Source of the DNA: Larix kaempferi
Taxonomy: Eukaryota > Streptophyta > Pinopsida > Pinales > Pinaceae
Reading direction: 5' to 3'
Assembly (NCBI GenBank): GCA_027924585.1
Contig: BSBM01000764.1
Span: 2,512,001-2,576,000, forward strand
Length of the DNA stretch: 64,000 nt
Both the position numbers and the translations under genes were made by a program. The notes under the pieces were generated by a model that worked only from the letters and a program-made list of their open reading frames with translations, had not been told where the DNA came from and did not search any database. Below, piece by piece: positions 44,825 through 57,500 of this stretch (position 1 is its first letter; each line of letters begins with the position of its first letter).

Positions 44825-45547
44825 TCAAATGTCTTCTTCTGGATCAGCTGCATATGAAGATGAGAAATTAGAATTCTCTTGAACTTCGTCAACAATAGGA
44901 GAAGTGATCCCTTCAAAGAGACTATCACCAATTCGAACTTGGAAGAAGTTGAGTCCTTCTACAACAATGACAACTCCATTAGTCACTTCTTCTTCATCAT
45001 CAGCTTCATAGGACGAGGATCCAGAATCTTCATCATCTTCTAGAGCCACATAAGAAGTCTCTTCAGATTCTAGTTCATGACATGTAGATGAAGCATTCGA
45101 ATCAAGGAGATCATATTTGATAGGAACTGTATGTGTTGAGATTTCTACAAAAAAAATTTCTTCACCTAGAACAATTTCTTTAGAGAGGTTTGAGGATGAG
45201 ACTTCAGGAGGGAGAACACATGAGGAGGTTCTAGATTCACTCTCCATATTTATGATATGAACCTCATTGTTCTTGCCAAAATCTCTATCCAAATTGGTCC
45301 AGAGATCCTTTTGGTATTCAACATAATCAATAAGGTAGCACATGCTTGGATAAATAGCTAGACACATGGATCCAAATGCTCTGTCATAATCATTCAACTA
45401 ATCATCTTTCTCTTCAAAGGATATAGTCTTTGCAATAGATCCAATAGACACATAAAAGAGCTCATGGCTCTCGAGATATGCAACCATCTTCAATTCCCAC
45501 TTAGCATAGTTGAATGGTGATAGAGGAGGAATTAATTTCGAATCCAT
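44825..45547 (-). pseudogene. Gag protein of the non-autonomous element, one stop
   Basis: Start MDSKLIPPLSPFNYAKWELK at 45547, a typical copia gag beginning (x-L-x-G/P-x-NYxxWxxxM), then AYLESHELFYVSIG. A TAG at 45398-45400 follows FEEKDD. The frame goes on as NDYDRAFGSMCLAIYPSMCY, then VEYQKDLWTNLDRDFGKNNE, the UBN2 block (x-A-x-x-W-x-x-L). The C-terminal 110 residues are Ser/Glu/Asp-rich without a zinc knuckle. One base change makes the only obvious break. Packaging of element RNA is its expected role. Confidence 0.75.
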
Positions 45548-45589
45548 GAAGTTGTTGTTGGTTGTAGAGCTAGATATTCTAGTCTCATA

Positions 45590-46064
45590 GATGATGATTC
45601 AGCCGTGCTTGAACCCCAGGTTTGATTATGATCCCGGCATGATCCTTAGGGGGTCTGGGGGAGTCTAAGAAGGGGGTTCGGGGGAGAATCCCCCGAGGAA
45701 AAATTTTGGGCTGTTTCACCAACAGTTTTCGGGCCCATGGTTTTGGGTATCCCGTGGTATTTCCCTTATAAAAGAAAGACATTACAACATGGCTAGGGTT
45801 GATGTATTAGGTATTATTCATTGTAAATATCTTTGAGATCGGAAGAGAGACTATGAGATAGTGAAGAGGAAGTGCAGCGGTTGTATTGCAGGTTGTATCC
45901 CTTCACTTTGTTGGATGGTATAATAATAAGGACTGGCAATTTCAATGTGGACGTAGGCCATCTTGGGTGAACCACGAGATATTGGTGTCTCTCTTGTAAT
46001 GTGTTTGTGTGATTATATTTGCACTTCTATTTATTGTTATTTCTCTGGGATCCTGTTTTTCTAA
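45590..46064 (+). repeat. LTR-like fragment in the leader of the gag-only element
   Basis: On the + strand, CTTATAAAAG (about 45766) is a TATA box. GTGGACGTAGGCCATCTTGG then GTGAACCAC is a motif common near copia LTR ends, and TTTTTCTAACA is a typical LTR end. A G-rich stretch lies at 45655-45700. Left border and target duplication are not clear. Confidence 0.45.
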
Positions 46065-46203
46065 CATTTGTACCTGCAAAAATCACCTCGGTAGACCCAA
46101 ATGGCAACCCAAAGGAATCAAGGAAATTTCCCCAGTAATTGTGTGGAACCTCCACTACTTCTGGTGCGCTACAACAAATAACTATGCTCCCTAGGATCCC
46201 TAA

Positions 46204-46215
46204 GATCTGATACCA
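46204..46215 (-). promoter_or_regulatory. Primer-binding site of the gag-only element
   Basis: TGGTATCAGATC on minus directly follows the LTR end ATTCTCACA. It has one mismatch to the tRNA-iMet complement. Confidence 0.85.
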
Positions 46216-46927
46216 TGTGAGAATTCTATGATCTTGATGGAAGCAATAATTCCACAGTTAGGGATCTAAGCACTCAATGCAATCTTCACTAATAAATGAT
46301 ACATAGATTTAACAAAGAATTGAGACAAGAAGATTGAATTAGAAACACATAGAAGAGAACTCAATTGCATAAAATTGCATCATCATATTGATGAATGATA
46401 AGATTACATTAAATAATACATCTCATAAGAGAGATTCAAATGCATAAGAGGCAATTTGAAATTGTCACTATTGGCAGACTTAAATTTGGTAAAAATATCC
46501 CATCTAGGAAAAAGCAAATTCCAAATCTAGGCTAGAGGCCACAAATGGGATAAAGCAGCCTTGGTAAGCCATGAGTGACTCGAAAGCAGCATGCTAGAGG
46601 CTTTTTAAGAGTTAAAGCAGGAAGAGGTGGTGGCATAAATCAAGCAGACTTGGAAAAAGCATGGTAGCTCCCTTATCCAACCTTATCTAGCGGAAAAGCA
46701 ATATAAAGCATGATAAAGCTGTCAAAAACAACCAGAGCACTCTTACTCAGTAAAGCAAGTAAAAGTAGGAAATAAAGCAACACTGGGTCTTAGTTGTGGA
46801 TAAACACCACAAGATGAGGTCTAAGTATAGTAATGGGGCCACATGACTTAGTCTAGCACCTAGGAAACTAATAAAACATTATAATAAAATTTATCCTAAG
46901 TCTAGATGGGGTAAATTAATTCTAACA
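46216..46927 (-). repeat. 5' LTR of the gag-only element (712 bp)
   Basis: TGTGAGAATTC to ATTCTAACA in + coordinates, with short inverted ends. Differences from 43358-44100 are substitutions and small indels spread over the length. Confidence 0.9.
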
Positions 46928-49900
46928 AGTTGTAGGAGAGAAGAAGTAAGGTTTAGCCACAACATCGAGGTCTTGGGTAGAGTCACAGTTGAGAGGTGAA
47001 GAATTGATAATGTTAAGGAAGAAAACTCTAGGTATGGTTGGGTACATGATGTTGAAGTGATTAAGGATAGCTCCAACAATGAAGTTGGGTAAAGTTATCC
47101 AAAGAAGAACAAGCAAACCCACTGAGGTTTGAGGAATTGGAGTAGCTCCAACAATGATGTTGGGTAGGATTTTCCAGTAGTGAATAAGAAAACTTGGTTG
47201 AGGGTTTGAATATTTGATAGGAATATTGAAGTATGTAAGGATTGGGATAACTCCAATAGTGAGTTTGGGTAGAGTTTCCCAAAGTGAGATAAAACCCAAT
47301 TGAGGTTCAAATTTGTTTGGAAATTTGAGTTTTGTAGAGAACATGGAGAATACAATAGTTCCATTTGAGGAGACTGTGTAGAACTATTGGAGGAGGATAT
47401 TAGTTGAAGACATTAATACATGGGTATTGTTGAAGTCAATTCCAATAGGAAGTTGGGTAGAGATGATATTTTAGGAATAAACTATCCATTGATGAGGTGC
47501 AAAGATGTGTTAGAAGAGGTAGTTGAAGGTTAGAATACTGAGTAGAAGTAGTTCATATGAAATAATGGCCTCAATAGAAATCTATGACACGTTGAGGAAA
47601 ATAGTGGAAAAGATAGAAGCTTTTGAAGAAGCGAAAAGGATCAAGAAACCATTGGAGCGGGAAAAGTTGATGAAGGCTTTGATGGAAAAGAGAAAAACCC
47701 TCATAGTGGATGAGATTAGGATGATCAATGAGGAGATTAAGAAGAGATTGGAAGTGTTGGAATAAGAACAAAGGTCATGCCATGTTAGGGCATGCCACAT
47801 GAATGGAAACAAGAAGGAAATGATGGAAGAAGATCCCACAAGAGATGAAGAACATGTCAAAGTTTGAAGAGGATGAGTGCAATGAACATGGATGTGAAAA
47901 AGATTATGATGATGGTGGTAGTGATGATTTTGAAAAGGATGGGATTCAAGTGTGTTACACTTAAGAAGGATAAATTTTGGAAGAGGTCCCTTTAAGGACA
48001 CAAGTTGGATGGAAAATGAATAAGAGTGTATAAATGAAGAGGAAGTATTGGCGCACTTTTACTTAGATCAAGGTTCAACTCTTAACATTTCAACAGCAAA
48101 CAACCTATCCATAGAAACGAGCCTAAAAGGGAGCGAATTCCTTTTGGAAACACCTATAGATGAGGTATCACCCGAAGTATCTATGGGAACTGCAGGAACC
48201 ATACTTCATGGAGTATGGAACGGAAATACTCAGCGTGCAATAAATCCATCAACATATTTTACTTCATAACATCGACGAAAGAAAATCTTCAACACATATA
48301 TTACTTTGACAAAACCCTTAACTTAACTAGATTGACATACTTAGATTATATTTGAATTCATACACTTTACTTATCATAAATCCACTTAGATATTCAATAG
48401 AGGCAAGAAACACATATAAAAACACATCATGACACAACATGCAAAACACCATGTTTAATATGGAAACCCATTTGGGAAAAACCACGAAAGAACTTGTTTT
48501 TATTATGAGTCGCAGCTAAATAACCACTTCAAGTAAGAATTACAGGTTTCTTCATGAATTATAGGTGATTTGCACACACATCTTGCAAATCAGCGATTCA
48601 ACTTCCCCAAAATATCTCTGATAGACATAGCATATATCTTCATTACAGAGCAAAAATAACCCCAATTACAATTAACCATTAGAGCATAATCATAACCAAC
48701 CCAAAAATTCTCTCTTATTACATATGTATAGGGCACACTTAGCTTGCCTGATCCCACTAACTCACTAACTCACTAAATTCCTAAATGAATCATTAAGGTA
48801 ATGTCGACCAATTCTAACTAACTGACTCAACCCTGACCATTGACTCGATCAATATGACCATTTTCCCCGTTTTCCTGGTTTCTTCATTGGATTTGACCAC
48901 TTTGTTGAACCACTTCCAGTTTGTCTTTGTCCACACCGAAATTGGTACTTCGAAAAGCTAGGCCCAACAGGAAGTTGTTGAACTATTGGTAATGAAAGAG
49001 ATGAGAGAAGAGAAAATAAAGAATGACTAGAAGTAGAAGGAGGAGCAAGTTGAGGATAGTTTTTATGAGAAATAAGTGGACACAAATATTTAGGCAAGAG
49101 AGGTTGGAGTAGAAGAAGAAATGAAGGGGGAAACATGAATTCCCGTATATATTGTGATGATATTGTTTATTTTAAGAAAGGGAAGCAAGTCTATGAGAGC
49201 TTACTAGAAATTAAGCGAGATAAGGATGATGGCATTGAGAGTGCAATGGAGGTAGTAAGAAGCATGAATAGTGATATAAGTGAAGAGGAAGGTATTGGTG
49301 TAGACACTATAGAAGAAATTAAAGATGTTGTTGAAGATAATGATGATATGGTGGATATCAATATCCATACAAAGAAATTGTACAAAATTCAAGTTGAGTA
49401 GAAGGATTTGGAATTCTTGATAGAGTTGCATTGCAATTAAATTGTGATGAAGAAAATTCTGAAGATGATGTTGAGGAGGAAAGAAACTAAAGAACTAACA
49501 TATGGATAAAGGATAGAGGTAAGCGAACTAGATGAGGAATTTGAAGTTAAAGTTATTTTTGCAGATGAAGAATTAAAGATTGATTGAGGAATTGCTAAAT
49601 GTTGACCACTCTGAGTTAGGAAGGGAAGATAACATGACTATTGTAGAGCATGAAAAGGAGGCTAAGATATATGAGAATTATGTGGATGATGAAGAATGAT
49701 TTGTTGATAAATGTGATAGGAGGAAGATCGGTAAGCATATGAGGATAATTGAGAAGTTGTTGAATGGAGAAGATAATTGGTCTAATGTTGTTAATGAAGA
49801 AGATGATGATATGGTTGTTGAGTCAGAGGAGGATAAGGATTTTACATTTTAACAGGGGATGCAAAGGGAATTGGGGAAGAAGGAAAGGATGTGGAATTAA

Positions 49901-51783
49901 GAGGCATAGAAGATTAAGAAATTACCTAGGAATCTTCGATGAGTATGTATATAGTGGAAGGATATGCTAATGTGAAGGAGCATGAATGTGAATATCAGGA
50001 AAAAATTGATACAAATTATGCAAGGACAAAATAAATGCAGGCTACCTTAGTTGTAGTAGAAGAGGTGGAAAATGAGAATTCAACGTTGGAAGTTGCATGT
50101 GCATTAGTCCAAATTGTCAAATAAGAGGAAGATGTGAGCATGAAGAAGAACACCCTTATGTTAATTAACAATTTAAATATTTGTGATTGTACAGGAACTA
50201 ATATCATTATTGAAAATGTAGAAGCTGATGAAGGACATCCTAATATGGTGTTGAAGTGACAAATAAGTAGAATCAAGTGGAATATGGAGCATGGATTTAG
50301 CCATGGGAAATATGAAGCAATAAACATAGAAAATTTTGAGGACGCGTTTGATGTTGAATATATGTTGATAGTTGAGGAAGTTGATAGAGGAGATGTTGAA
50401 GGTGATGCTATTGAAGGTGCTTAGATCGATTGCAGTATTGAAGATGCTAGAGTGAATATGGGGATGGAGGGAATGGTATTAGAGGCATGCCTAAGATGGA
50501 TGATAGAGATGAGGGATCTCATAATGATGATGGTGTGTATATGGTGTGAAGAAACAGGGGAGAAAAAATTCAAGAAGGGAATCCTAAAAGAATGACATGA
50601 CTGTATAGTGGCAACATAATGGATTTAGTTAATGAAGATATGAAGTACGATGCATTTTCATTTGAAAAAGAAGTTGTGGGAGAAAAGTTAGTGGACAAAG
50701 TGTTGATGATGTGGATCTTATAGGAGATTAGGTAATGTCAAGTATTGATGAGGAGGTAAAATGCACTAAAACAAGGTAATGCTAATGGAAAGTATGTCAT
50801 GATAGAGAGTGGGATTGTGATATGCCCACAATGTAGCAATTGGAATTAATGGGATGTAGGGAAGTATCCCATGAATTGGAGACAATTATGAAATGAAAGT
50901 TGAAGAGAGAATACCAAATTTTAAAACTGAGGATGAGGATGATGGAAGTAGGCCTAAGGAGCTTGATACAATATGGTATATGGAGAAGTAGATGAGAAAG
51001 AAACCAATGAAGAAAAAGAAGAGTTTCATAGTTTAGGGTATTGAGTCATCAAAAGAAAAAGAAATGGCTCATTCATGTATCTCGATAATTAGTTTTGGTT
51101 ATTTTTCCTTGGCACGAGGACGTGCTTTTGACTTACTTCAAAATTATGATGTAGAAACACTAACTGAATAGAGTGCAAACATCGAATATGGATAAATTGG
51201 GTATTGGAAATGTATAGTCACGAAGCAAATCCTAACCATTAAATTGATAACATGAACAACTGATGGGGTATCCACTATTATAATGGAGAAAAGTGGTCGG
51301 TTAGCATGAGTCGACATATCTATTTTTGGGGTGGTATCATGATTTAATCATGATTTTTCATGGGAGGTACTATTTGGGGAAATGTATGGATGGGGTCTGA
51401 TTCATGAACAACCTAGATCAATTCCTCAACATAATATACACTGTTTGTGGGTGGAAGAGACGTAGTACACTAGTGTTAGGGAACTATGGTGTGAATGGAA
51501 TAAATTCAATTCCATAAAGTGGAAATAGCACAGACATCTCGGATTTAGTGGATATTTTGCCACATTTTTTATAAGCATGAATGGCTGTGATTTAGAGGTA
51601 TTTCACCCATTTAGCGTGAATGAATGTTTTTCACTCTCTTGTAGATTCATGATGATGGAATGGAAGTAGATATTCCCACCAATTAGTTAGAATAAATAAA
51701 TGGTTTATTGATGCAGTACAAGGTACCCATGATGGATCCAGGAGTCCATTTTCGTATACTTGTGGCCTTATTTTGAAGGGGGT
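46928..51783 (+). other. Degenerate region, acidic and coiled-coil open frames, unassigned
   Basis: No family is recognised. 47071-47460 has degenerate repeats of CTCCAACAATGA-GTTGGGTA. 47523-47765 (+) encodes 80 Lys/Glu-rich residues predicted by eye to be a coiled coil (KIVEKIEAFEEAKRIKKPLE). 49135-49401 and the stretch to about 50700 are broken + frames rich in Asp, Glu, Val and Met. 51000-51780 resembles the spacer before an LTR. It is most simply the worn internal part of an LTR element that ends in the LTR-like sequence at 51784. Confidence 0.3.
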
Positions 51784-52380
51784 GTATATTTTATTTGGTT
51801 CAACAATTAATATTACTTGATTTAAAATTAATTTTATTAATTCAAGGGAGTTCGAGAGAGGCCAAAGAAAAGGGAACGGGGGAGATAGTTTCAGAAGAAG
51901 GAAGTAAGAAAGTGAATAAAAATGAAAAAAAACAAAGAGAGAGAGAGAGAATCATAGGACAATTTGAGCAAAGAAAAAAGAAAATAAAGAGTAGAGAAAG
52001 AATTAAGGAGAATCCGTAAGGAGATAGAATAGGCTTGAGGAGAAAGGCGAAAGAATGCAGAGAATAGGATATGTTGTCCATGGAGAAACTAATTGCAAGT
52101 GAAAAAACAAATTCATTTTTCTAAGTAGTTGTGTAACTATGGATGTAATGCCTAGATGAGGCTGAGACCAACATGTGAGAGGTTGAGTGATCAGAGCTTG
52201 AAGGGTAGAGAACCCAAGTGTAAATTGTATGTTGAGAAGATCCATTGAGGTCATGATTGTAAAATTGTAAATTTGATGTGATTTGAATGAAGTAGAAAGC
52301 CTCCCGAGCTTGTTATTGAATCAAGGATTTATGTGTTCAATTCTTGTGTTGTTTAACCTATAACATATTCTTCAGTCTAG
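51784..52380 (+). repeat. Possible 3' LTR
   Basis: TTTTGAAGGGGG, a polypurine-like run, precedes TGTATATTTTATTTGG. The block goes to AACATATTCTTCA near 52376. It contains GA-repeat sequence (51930-51950) and GGATTTATGTGTTCAA near its end, the look of a gypsy LTR. No 5' partner lies in the window. Confidence 0.4.
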
Positions 52381-53599
52381 GACCAATTGTGTCCTATCCC
52401 TTGTGTGGGGTTGTGTGTGTTTTTTTCGTGTAGGAAATACTTGCATAGGGTTCCTTCCTCAAGACCTTGTCTGCAGCCATTTTTTAAACTATTAAATCTC
52501 CCAATATGTAATCACATGATTTATGATTGCTTACCTATTGAACACCACATAATTATGCTAGAAATGTTCATTTATATTCCATAACTGTATCATGCATTAA
52601 ATACGAGAAAAATGTCTCTATCCATTGAGCATGCCTATCATAACAACCCTATAAGAAGAATTTCTCATTTTCTTCATGTTAAGTGATCACAAGAGGGGAA
52701 TAAAACATGTCATAGCTTAATCTTGCTATCTGAATGAAAAGTATACCACGATTAACAAAATTACAAACAGAGCCACACCATGCCAATAAATATTTGAGTA
52801 AAACCCTTATTAATTGTAGATATCTAACAACAATCTTACTAAGATAAAGTTGGAAATACTACCAATTGATTCAAGTCAATGAATGGGTTGATTTAATAAA
52901 ATGAATTTCAAACATGAGAGAGTTGGGTTGTTCATTAGCCATTAGTGCAAGATATAAGATGGAGAGCTTAACCATAATCTACCTTGAAAAAGTTATAATG
53001 GGACAAATCAAAATGTTGGCTTAAGTAATAAAATATTTGAAACACTAAATTGTAGTGATCCAAGTCAAATACAAGTTGAATTAAGGAAAAAAAACAAGGC
53101 ATATTTTCATGGCGATAAAGTACAATTTTGGTCACAAGTAACAAGGAGATTTAACAAAGTTTGTATCATGCTCATGAAACCCTAACTCGACATTACATAT
53201 GTAACACACAAAACATGAAGGAAAAATCATTATTGTTTCATGAACTATAGGTTGTCTGTTACTCTTTGACTTGTGAGTTTGATGGTTGAGTTTTATCAAT
53301 GTTAACCCTTGTTTCCAAAATGTACACTTTCAAACCATAAAATGTTACCAATATATTATATACAAATTTCTATAAAAGTAAACTCAAATTAAGTGTTCAA
53401 ACCTAACTCTTATCTTCCTTCCCAATTTCAAGGGCCAAGGTTAAGAAAATAAAATGAATTCTACACTCCCACCTACATGTGCTCAGACTCATAGAAATTG
53501 GACAACTTTATGCAAAGGAGGAATGCAAGGCACTTGCCAAAATTAGTGTTGAATAAGTATCTAATAGATCATGTTAATGTAATTAATATTATTGATCAT
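52381..53599. other. AT-rich spacer left of the LINE
   Basis: No gene, repeat or element end recognised. A target duplication for the LINE at 53600 was looked for and not found. Confidence 0.5.
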
Positions 53600-53604
53600 T
53601 CTTC

Positions 53605-54594
53605 ATGGTAGAGATTGATTTGAAGGGGGGCTTACCTGCTGAAGTTGTGATTGCATGGGGTGCTAGGGTTTGGAATCAAACCCTGGACTTCTTTAAGATC
53701 CTGTTCAGATGTTTCTTGTGCCGAAAGATTGGGCATGTTAGGGCTTCTTGCCCTTCCAGTCGTAAACATTCTCGGGCTTCTTCAGCTTCAGATCACTCCA
53801 TGCCCAGGGATGGCATACATAATTCATCTTTCGAGCATTCTGGTAAGTTATTAAATGATACCCCTTTGAATTATCCTGATTTGTCGAATGCAGAGCTTGC
53901 TTTTATTGAATCCTCCGAACAAATGTTATCGAGTCGTATCTCTAAGGGTGAATTTCAATTATGGCATGATATGGTGACTGGTCTTCCTATATCTAGCCTG
54001 GTGAATAATACTTCTGGTTCAAAAGTGGGTCATAAACTCTTTGGTGAATTGGAATCTGACCCAAATGATTTAGGGCTTTTGTTGCCACGACCTGTAGGGG
54101 ATATTTTGACAAACCCTAACCTTGACCGGCCACCTAGCGCTAGTAATTTGGGGAAACCTTCACAACCTCCAGATTCTATAGGGTCCGTTCCAGACTCATC
54201 TGCGATATGTTTGTCAGATTCACCACTGAATTTGGGTAGTAATGCGGGGCAGAATTTGGAGGGGAAAAAGAGTTGTGAATGTTCCGATGATGCAGCTAGG
54301 TCATTGGATATGGGTATCTTAGCTGAAAGTGGATATCACATTTCGGCGAATGGTGATGAATTCCCCCCTTTACCTTCCTTTACCAGAAATCCAGGCTGTG
54401 GGTCTTTAGCTAATCCTATTCATACCCTGAATTTCCAAAATGTCACCATAAGAAGGAGAAAAAAGAAAAAAATTGACATACACAACTCAGATTCGTACAC
54501 TCCTTTATCTCGGAGATTAGAGGAGGTGGATAAGAAAGAGATGATTGATTCCCTGGGACTTAGAGCATCGTCCCCCATTAAGAGAGTTCCTTGA
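53605..54594 (+). pseudogene. LINE ORF1 (zinc-knuckle protein), N-terminus missing
   Basis: Uninterrupted over 329 codons. It begins within the DUF4283-associated region (VEIDLKGGLPAEVVIAWGAR, then QTLDFFKILFRCFLC) and runs through the knuckle CFLCRKIGHVRASC (CCHC intact). A long Ser/Asn-rich tail ends at TGA 54592-54594. The usual N-terminal DUF4283 domain is cut off, so the ATG at 53605 is incidental. ORF1 protein binds element RNA. Confidence 0.85.
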
Positions 54595-57500
54595 TGTCTA
54601 TGTTATCATTGAATGTTCGAGGATTGGGTAAGGTGACTCGGGCACAGGCCTTATCCAATCTGCTCAAAGCTACTGGCCCTGCTATCTTGCTACTTCAGGA
54701 AATCATGTGTGAAGACAAATATGCTATCCACAAACTTTGTAATATTCTTCCTAATTGGGAGGTGTCTGCTGTTAGTTCCTGTGGTCTATCGGGGGGACTT
54801 GCTGTAGCCTGGGATCCAAATGCTTTTGATTTTAAGGTGTTCTCTACCCCTTGGGGCATATTATAAAAGGGGCTTTTTCGTGGGTGCTAGCATTCTCTTT
54901 CCATGCTCAATTGCTATGCGCCATATAGGGAGAGGCAGATTTTTTGGACATCATTGTAGGGTTCTGGGATTATGAATTTAAATGACTTAATTATTACAGG
55001 TGATTTAAACTTCACTTGCCAGGCTTCTGAGATTTGGGGATCCTCTACTAGGATGGATGATTTGGGAGAGTTCTTCTCACAGCTTCTTTTGGATACATAT
55101 TTTGTGGATGTTCTACCTCATAAATTGGCCCCCACCTGGACAAATGGTAGATTTGGTCGAGAAGGAGTTCACAAGCATCTTGATAGACTCCCTGTCAAAT
55201 CGGAATTGTTGACCTTCTTTCAGAAACAAAGGTCTTGGGTTCACGAATTCAATTTCTCGGACCATTGGCCCATTGTCCTACAATTGGAGGAATTTGATCA
55301 TTCTCAATTTTCGCCCTTCAAATTCAATGATTCATGGCTCAGTGATGAATCTTTTTGTCATATGGTTAGAGCTTTCTAGCTGAGCTGTGAGGTTTTTGAG
55401 ACAAACCCGGTGCCAAATTTCTGTCATAAATTGAAGGGCTTAAAAGAGATTGTTTGTAAATGGATCAAGGATAAGAAGAAGGCAGATAATCTTGAACTTC
55501 ATCAGTTAGAAAAGAAACTTCAGGATTCTACTGCTGCAAATGTTAACAATTCCCTATCCTTTGACTCATTTGAAGTTATGAAACAACTTGAACTGAAAAA
55601 AGAAGAGTTGCTTTTACAGGAAGAAAAAGAATGGCGACTTAAGAGTCGTGCCATCTGGATTTCACATGGTGATAAAAACACTAAGTTTTTTCACTCTTTT
55701 GCATCTGCTAGGCGAAGGTCAAAATATATATGGGAAATTTTCGATGACAATGGAGTACAACATTCTGGAATTGATAGTATTAAATCAGAAGCCTATTCTT
55801 TTTTTGGCAATATTTATTCTGATCCTGGAGATTGTTGCTTGTCTAATCAGATTAATGTGGCTTCTCTTTATCCACGTTTCTTCAATGAGCAAGAAGTTGA
55901 ATACATTCAAGGAGAGGTCTCGTTGGAAGAAATCGAACAGACATTGAAAATTTTTGCCAAAGATAAAAGCCCTGGGCCGGATGGGTGGCCAGTGGAGCTA
56001 TATCTGCATTTTTTTGAGATTATGGGTGATGAATTACATGAATTAGTGAATTTCTCCAGAATCAATGGATTCATCCCTGGTGGTCTAAACTCCACATTTG
56101 TTACCCTCATTCCGAAGAAAGATAAGCCATTATCTTTTGGTGAATTTCGTCCGATTGCTCTCTGTAATCTTCTATACAAGCTTATCTCTAAAATCATAGC
56201 TGACAGACTCTGCTCTTTCTGTTCACATCTCTGCTGAACAATTTGGTTTTTAGAGGGAAGGAAGATTCATGATGCGATTGGCATTTCCTAGGAGCTGATG
56301 CACAGCATTAAGATTTACAAGAAGAAATCCCTGTTGCTCAAGATGGACTTGGAGAAAGCATATGACAAGGTTAATTGGTCATTTCTCAGAATGATCCTCA
56401 TCAGGATTGGGGTGCCCTCTTTGATTATTAAGTGGATTATGGCCTGTATTACCTCCATGAATATCTCAGTACTTGTAAATGGTAGTCTATCTGAGTTTTT
56501 CAGCTGCTCCAGAGGGATAAGACAGGGTTGTCCCCTATCTCCACTTCTATTCATATTGATTATGGATGGCTTCAGCAGACTGGTTAATAATGCTTTATTG
56601 AGTGGACAGATTAAAGGTATCAAAATTTCAAAGGACTGTGTGATCTCTCACATATTGTTTGCAGATGATGTTCTTGTGGGGGGGTGTCGACTCTTTGGAG
56701 GGGTGGACAAAGTATAAACAAATCATACAGACGTTCTGCAGAGCCTCAGGTATGCTAGTCAGTTCTGCCAAATCGAATTTTTATCATTACTCTCTAAATG
56801 ATGATAAGATTAGAGGTATCCAATCAATCCTTCCTTATAATTGCTATCCCATTGAACAAGGTTTTAAATATCTTGGTTTTATCCTTAAGCCGAACAATTA
56901 TCAAATTAAGGATTGGTACTGGCTCCTGAGAAAAGTTGAGGCACGCATAGCACAGTGGTCTTATAGGCTCTTGTCAATTGGTGGTAAGCTTATATTAGTA
57001 AAGTCTGTTCTCTCTAGCATACCTGTGTATTGGTTTTCCTTGCTAGAAGTACCATCTTACATCATCAAGACCATTAAAAGGTACTTCTTCAATTTTCTTT
57101 GGTCTGGGACATCCAGTTGTGAAAAGATTCCTATGGTTGCTGTTGATACACTTTCTAGACCATATAGATTTGGAGGTTGGGGAATTAAAGACTTGGAGTC
57201 TTTCAATATTTCCCTCAGGTTAAAAAGTTTTTGGAGGGGTATTTTCGGCAAAACCCTCTGGTCTAGACTCATTCACAACAAATACATAAAGTCAGATGTC
57301 TTCTGTTGGATTAGAAATCCAAAATTGGTGAGCTGGAATTTCTCTCCTATGTGGAGGGGGTTTATGAAAATCTTCCACTGGATTAAAAATGATCTTTTAT
57401 GGCAAGTAGGTTCTGGTTCTCAGATTCATGTTGGGATTGATCCCATTATTGGATTTGAGCATGATTATTGCATTCCTCCTATCATCCCTCAGTATTTGCA

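Larger units (their letters stand above)
43358..46927 (-). mobile_element. Non-autonomous gag-only LTR retrotransposon (TR-GAG-like), 3.57 kb
   Basis: Two LTRs (43358-44100 and 46216-46927) bracket 2.1 kb holding a copia-type gag and no protease, integrase or RT. A primer site (46204-46215) and a polypurine tract (44101-44110) sit at the right places. AGTTG flanks the element at 43353-43357 and 46928-46932. Minus-strand sense. The pattern fits published TR-GAG elements, which carry gag only and use enzymes of a partner in trans. The internal region may also contain a 45590-46064 LTR scrap in opposite sense. Confidence 0.8.

Noticed and set aside
47095-47364. Overlapping minus-strand open frames of 73-140 codons with repeated SLLELSQ-like words
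   Set aside because: The repeated words come from degenerate DNA repeats (CTCCAACAATGA-GTTGGGTA) and appear in three frames at once.
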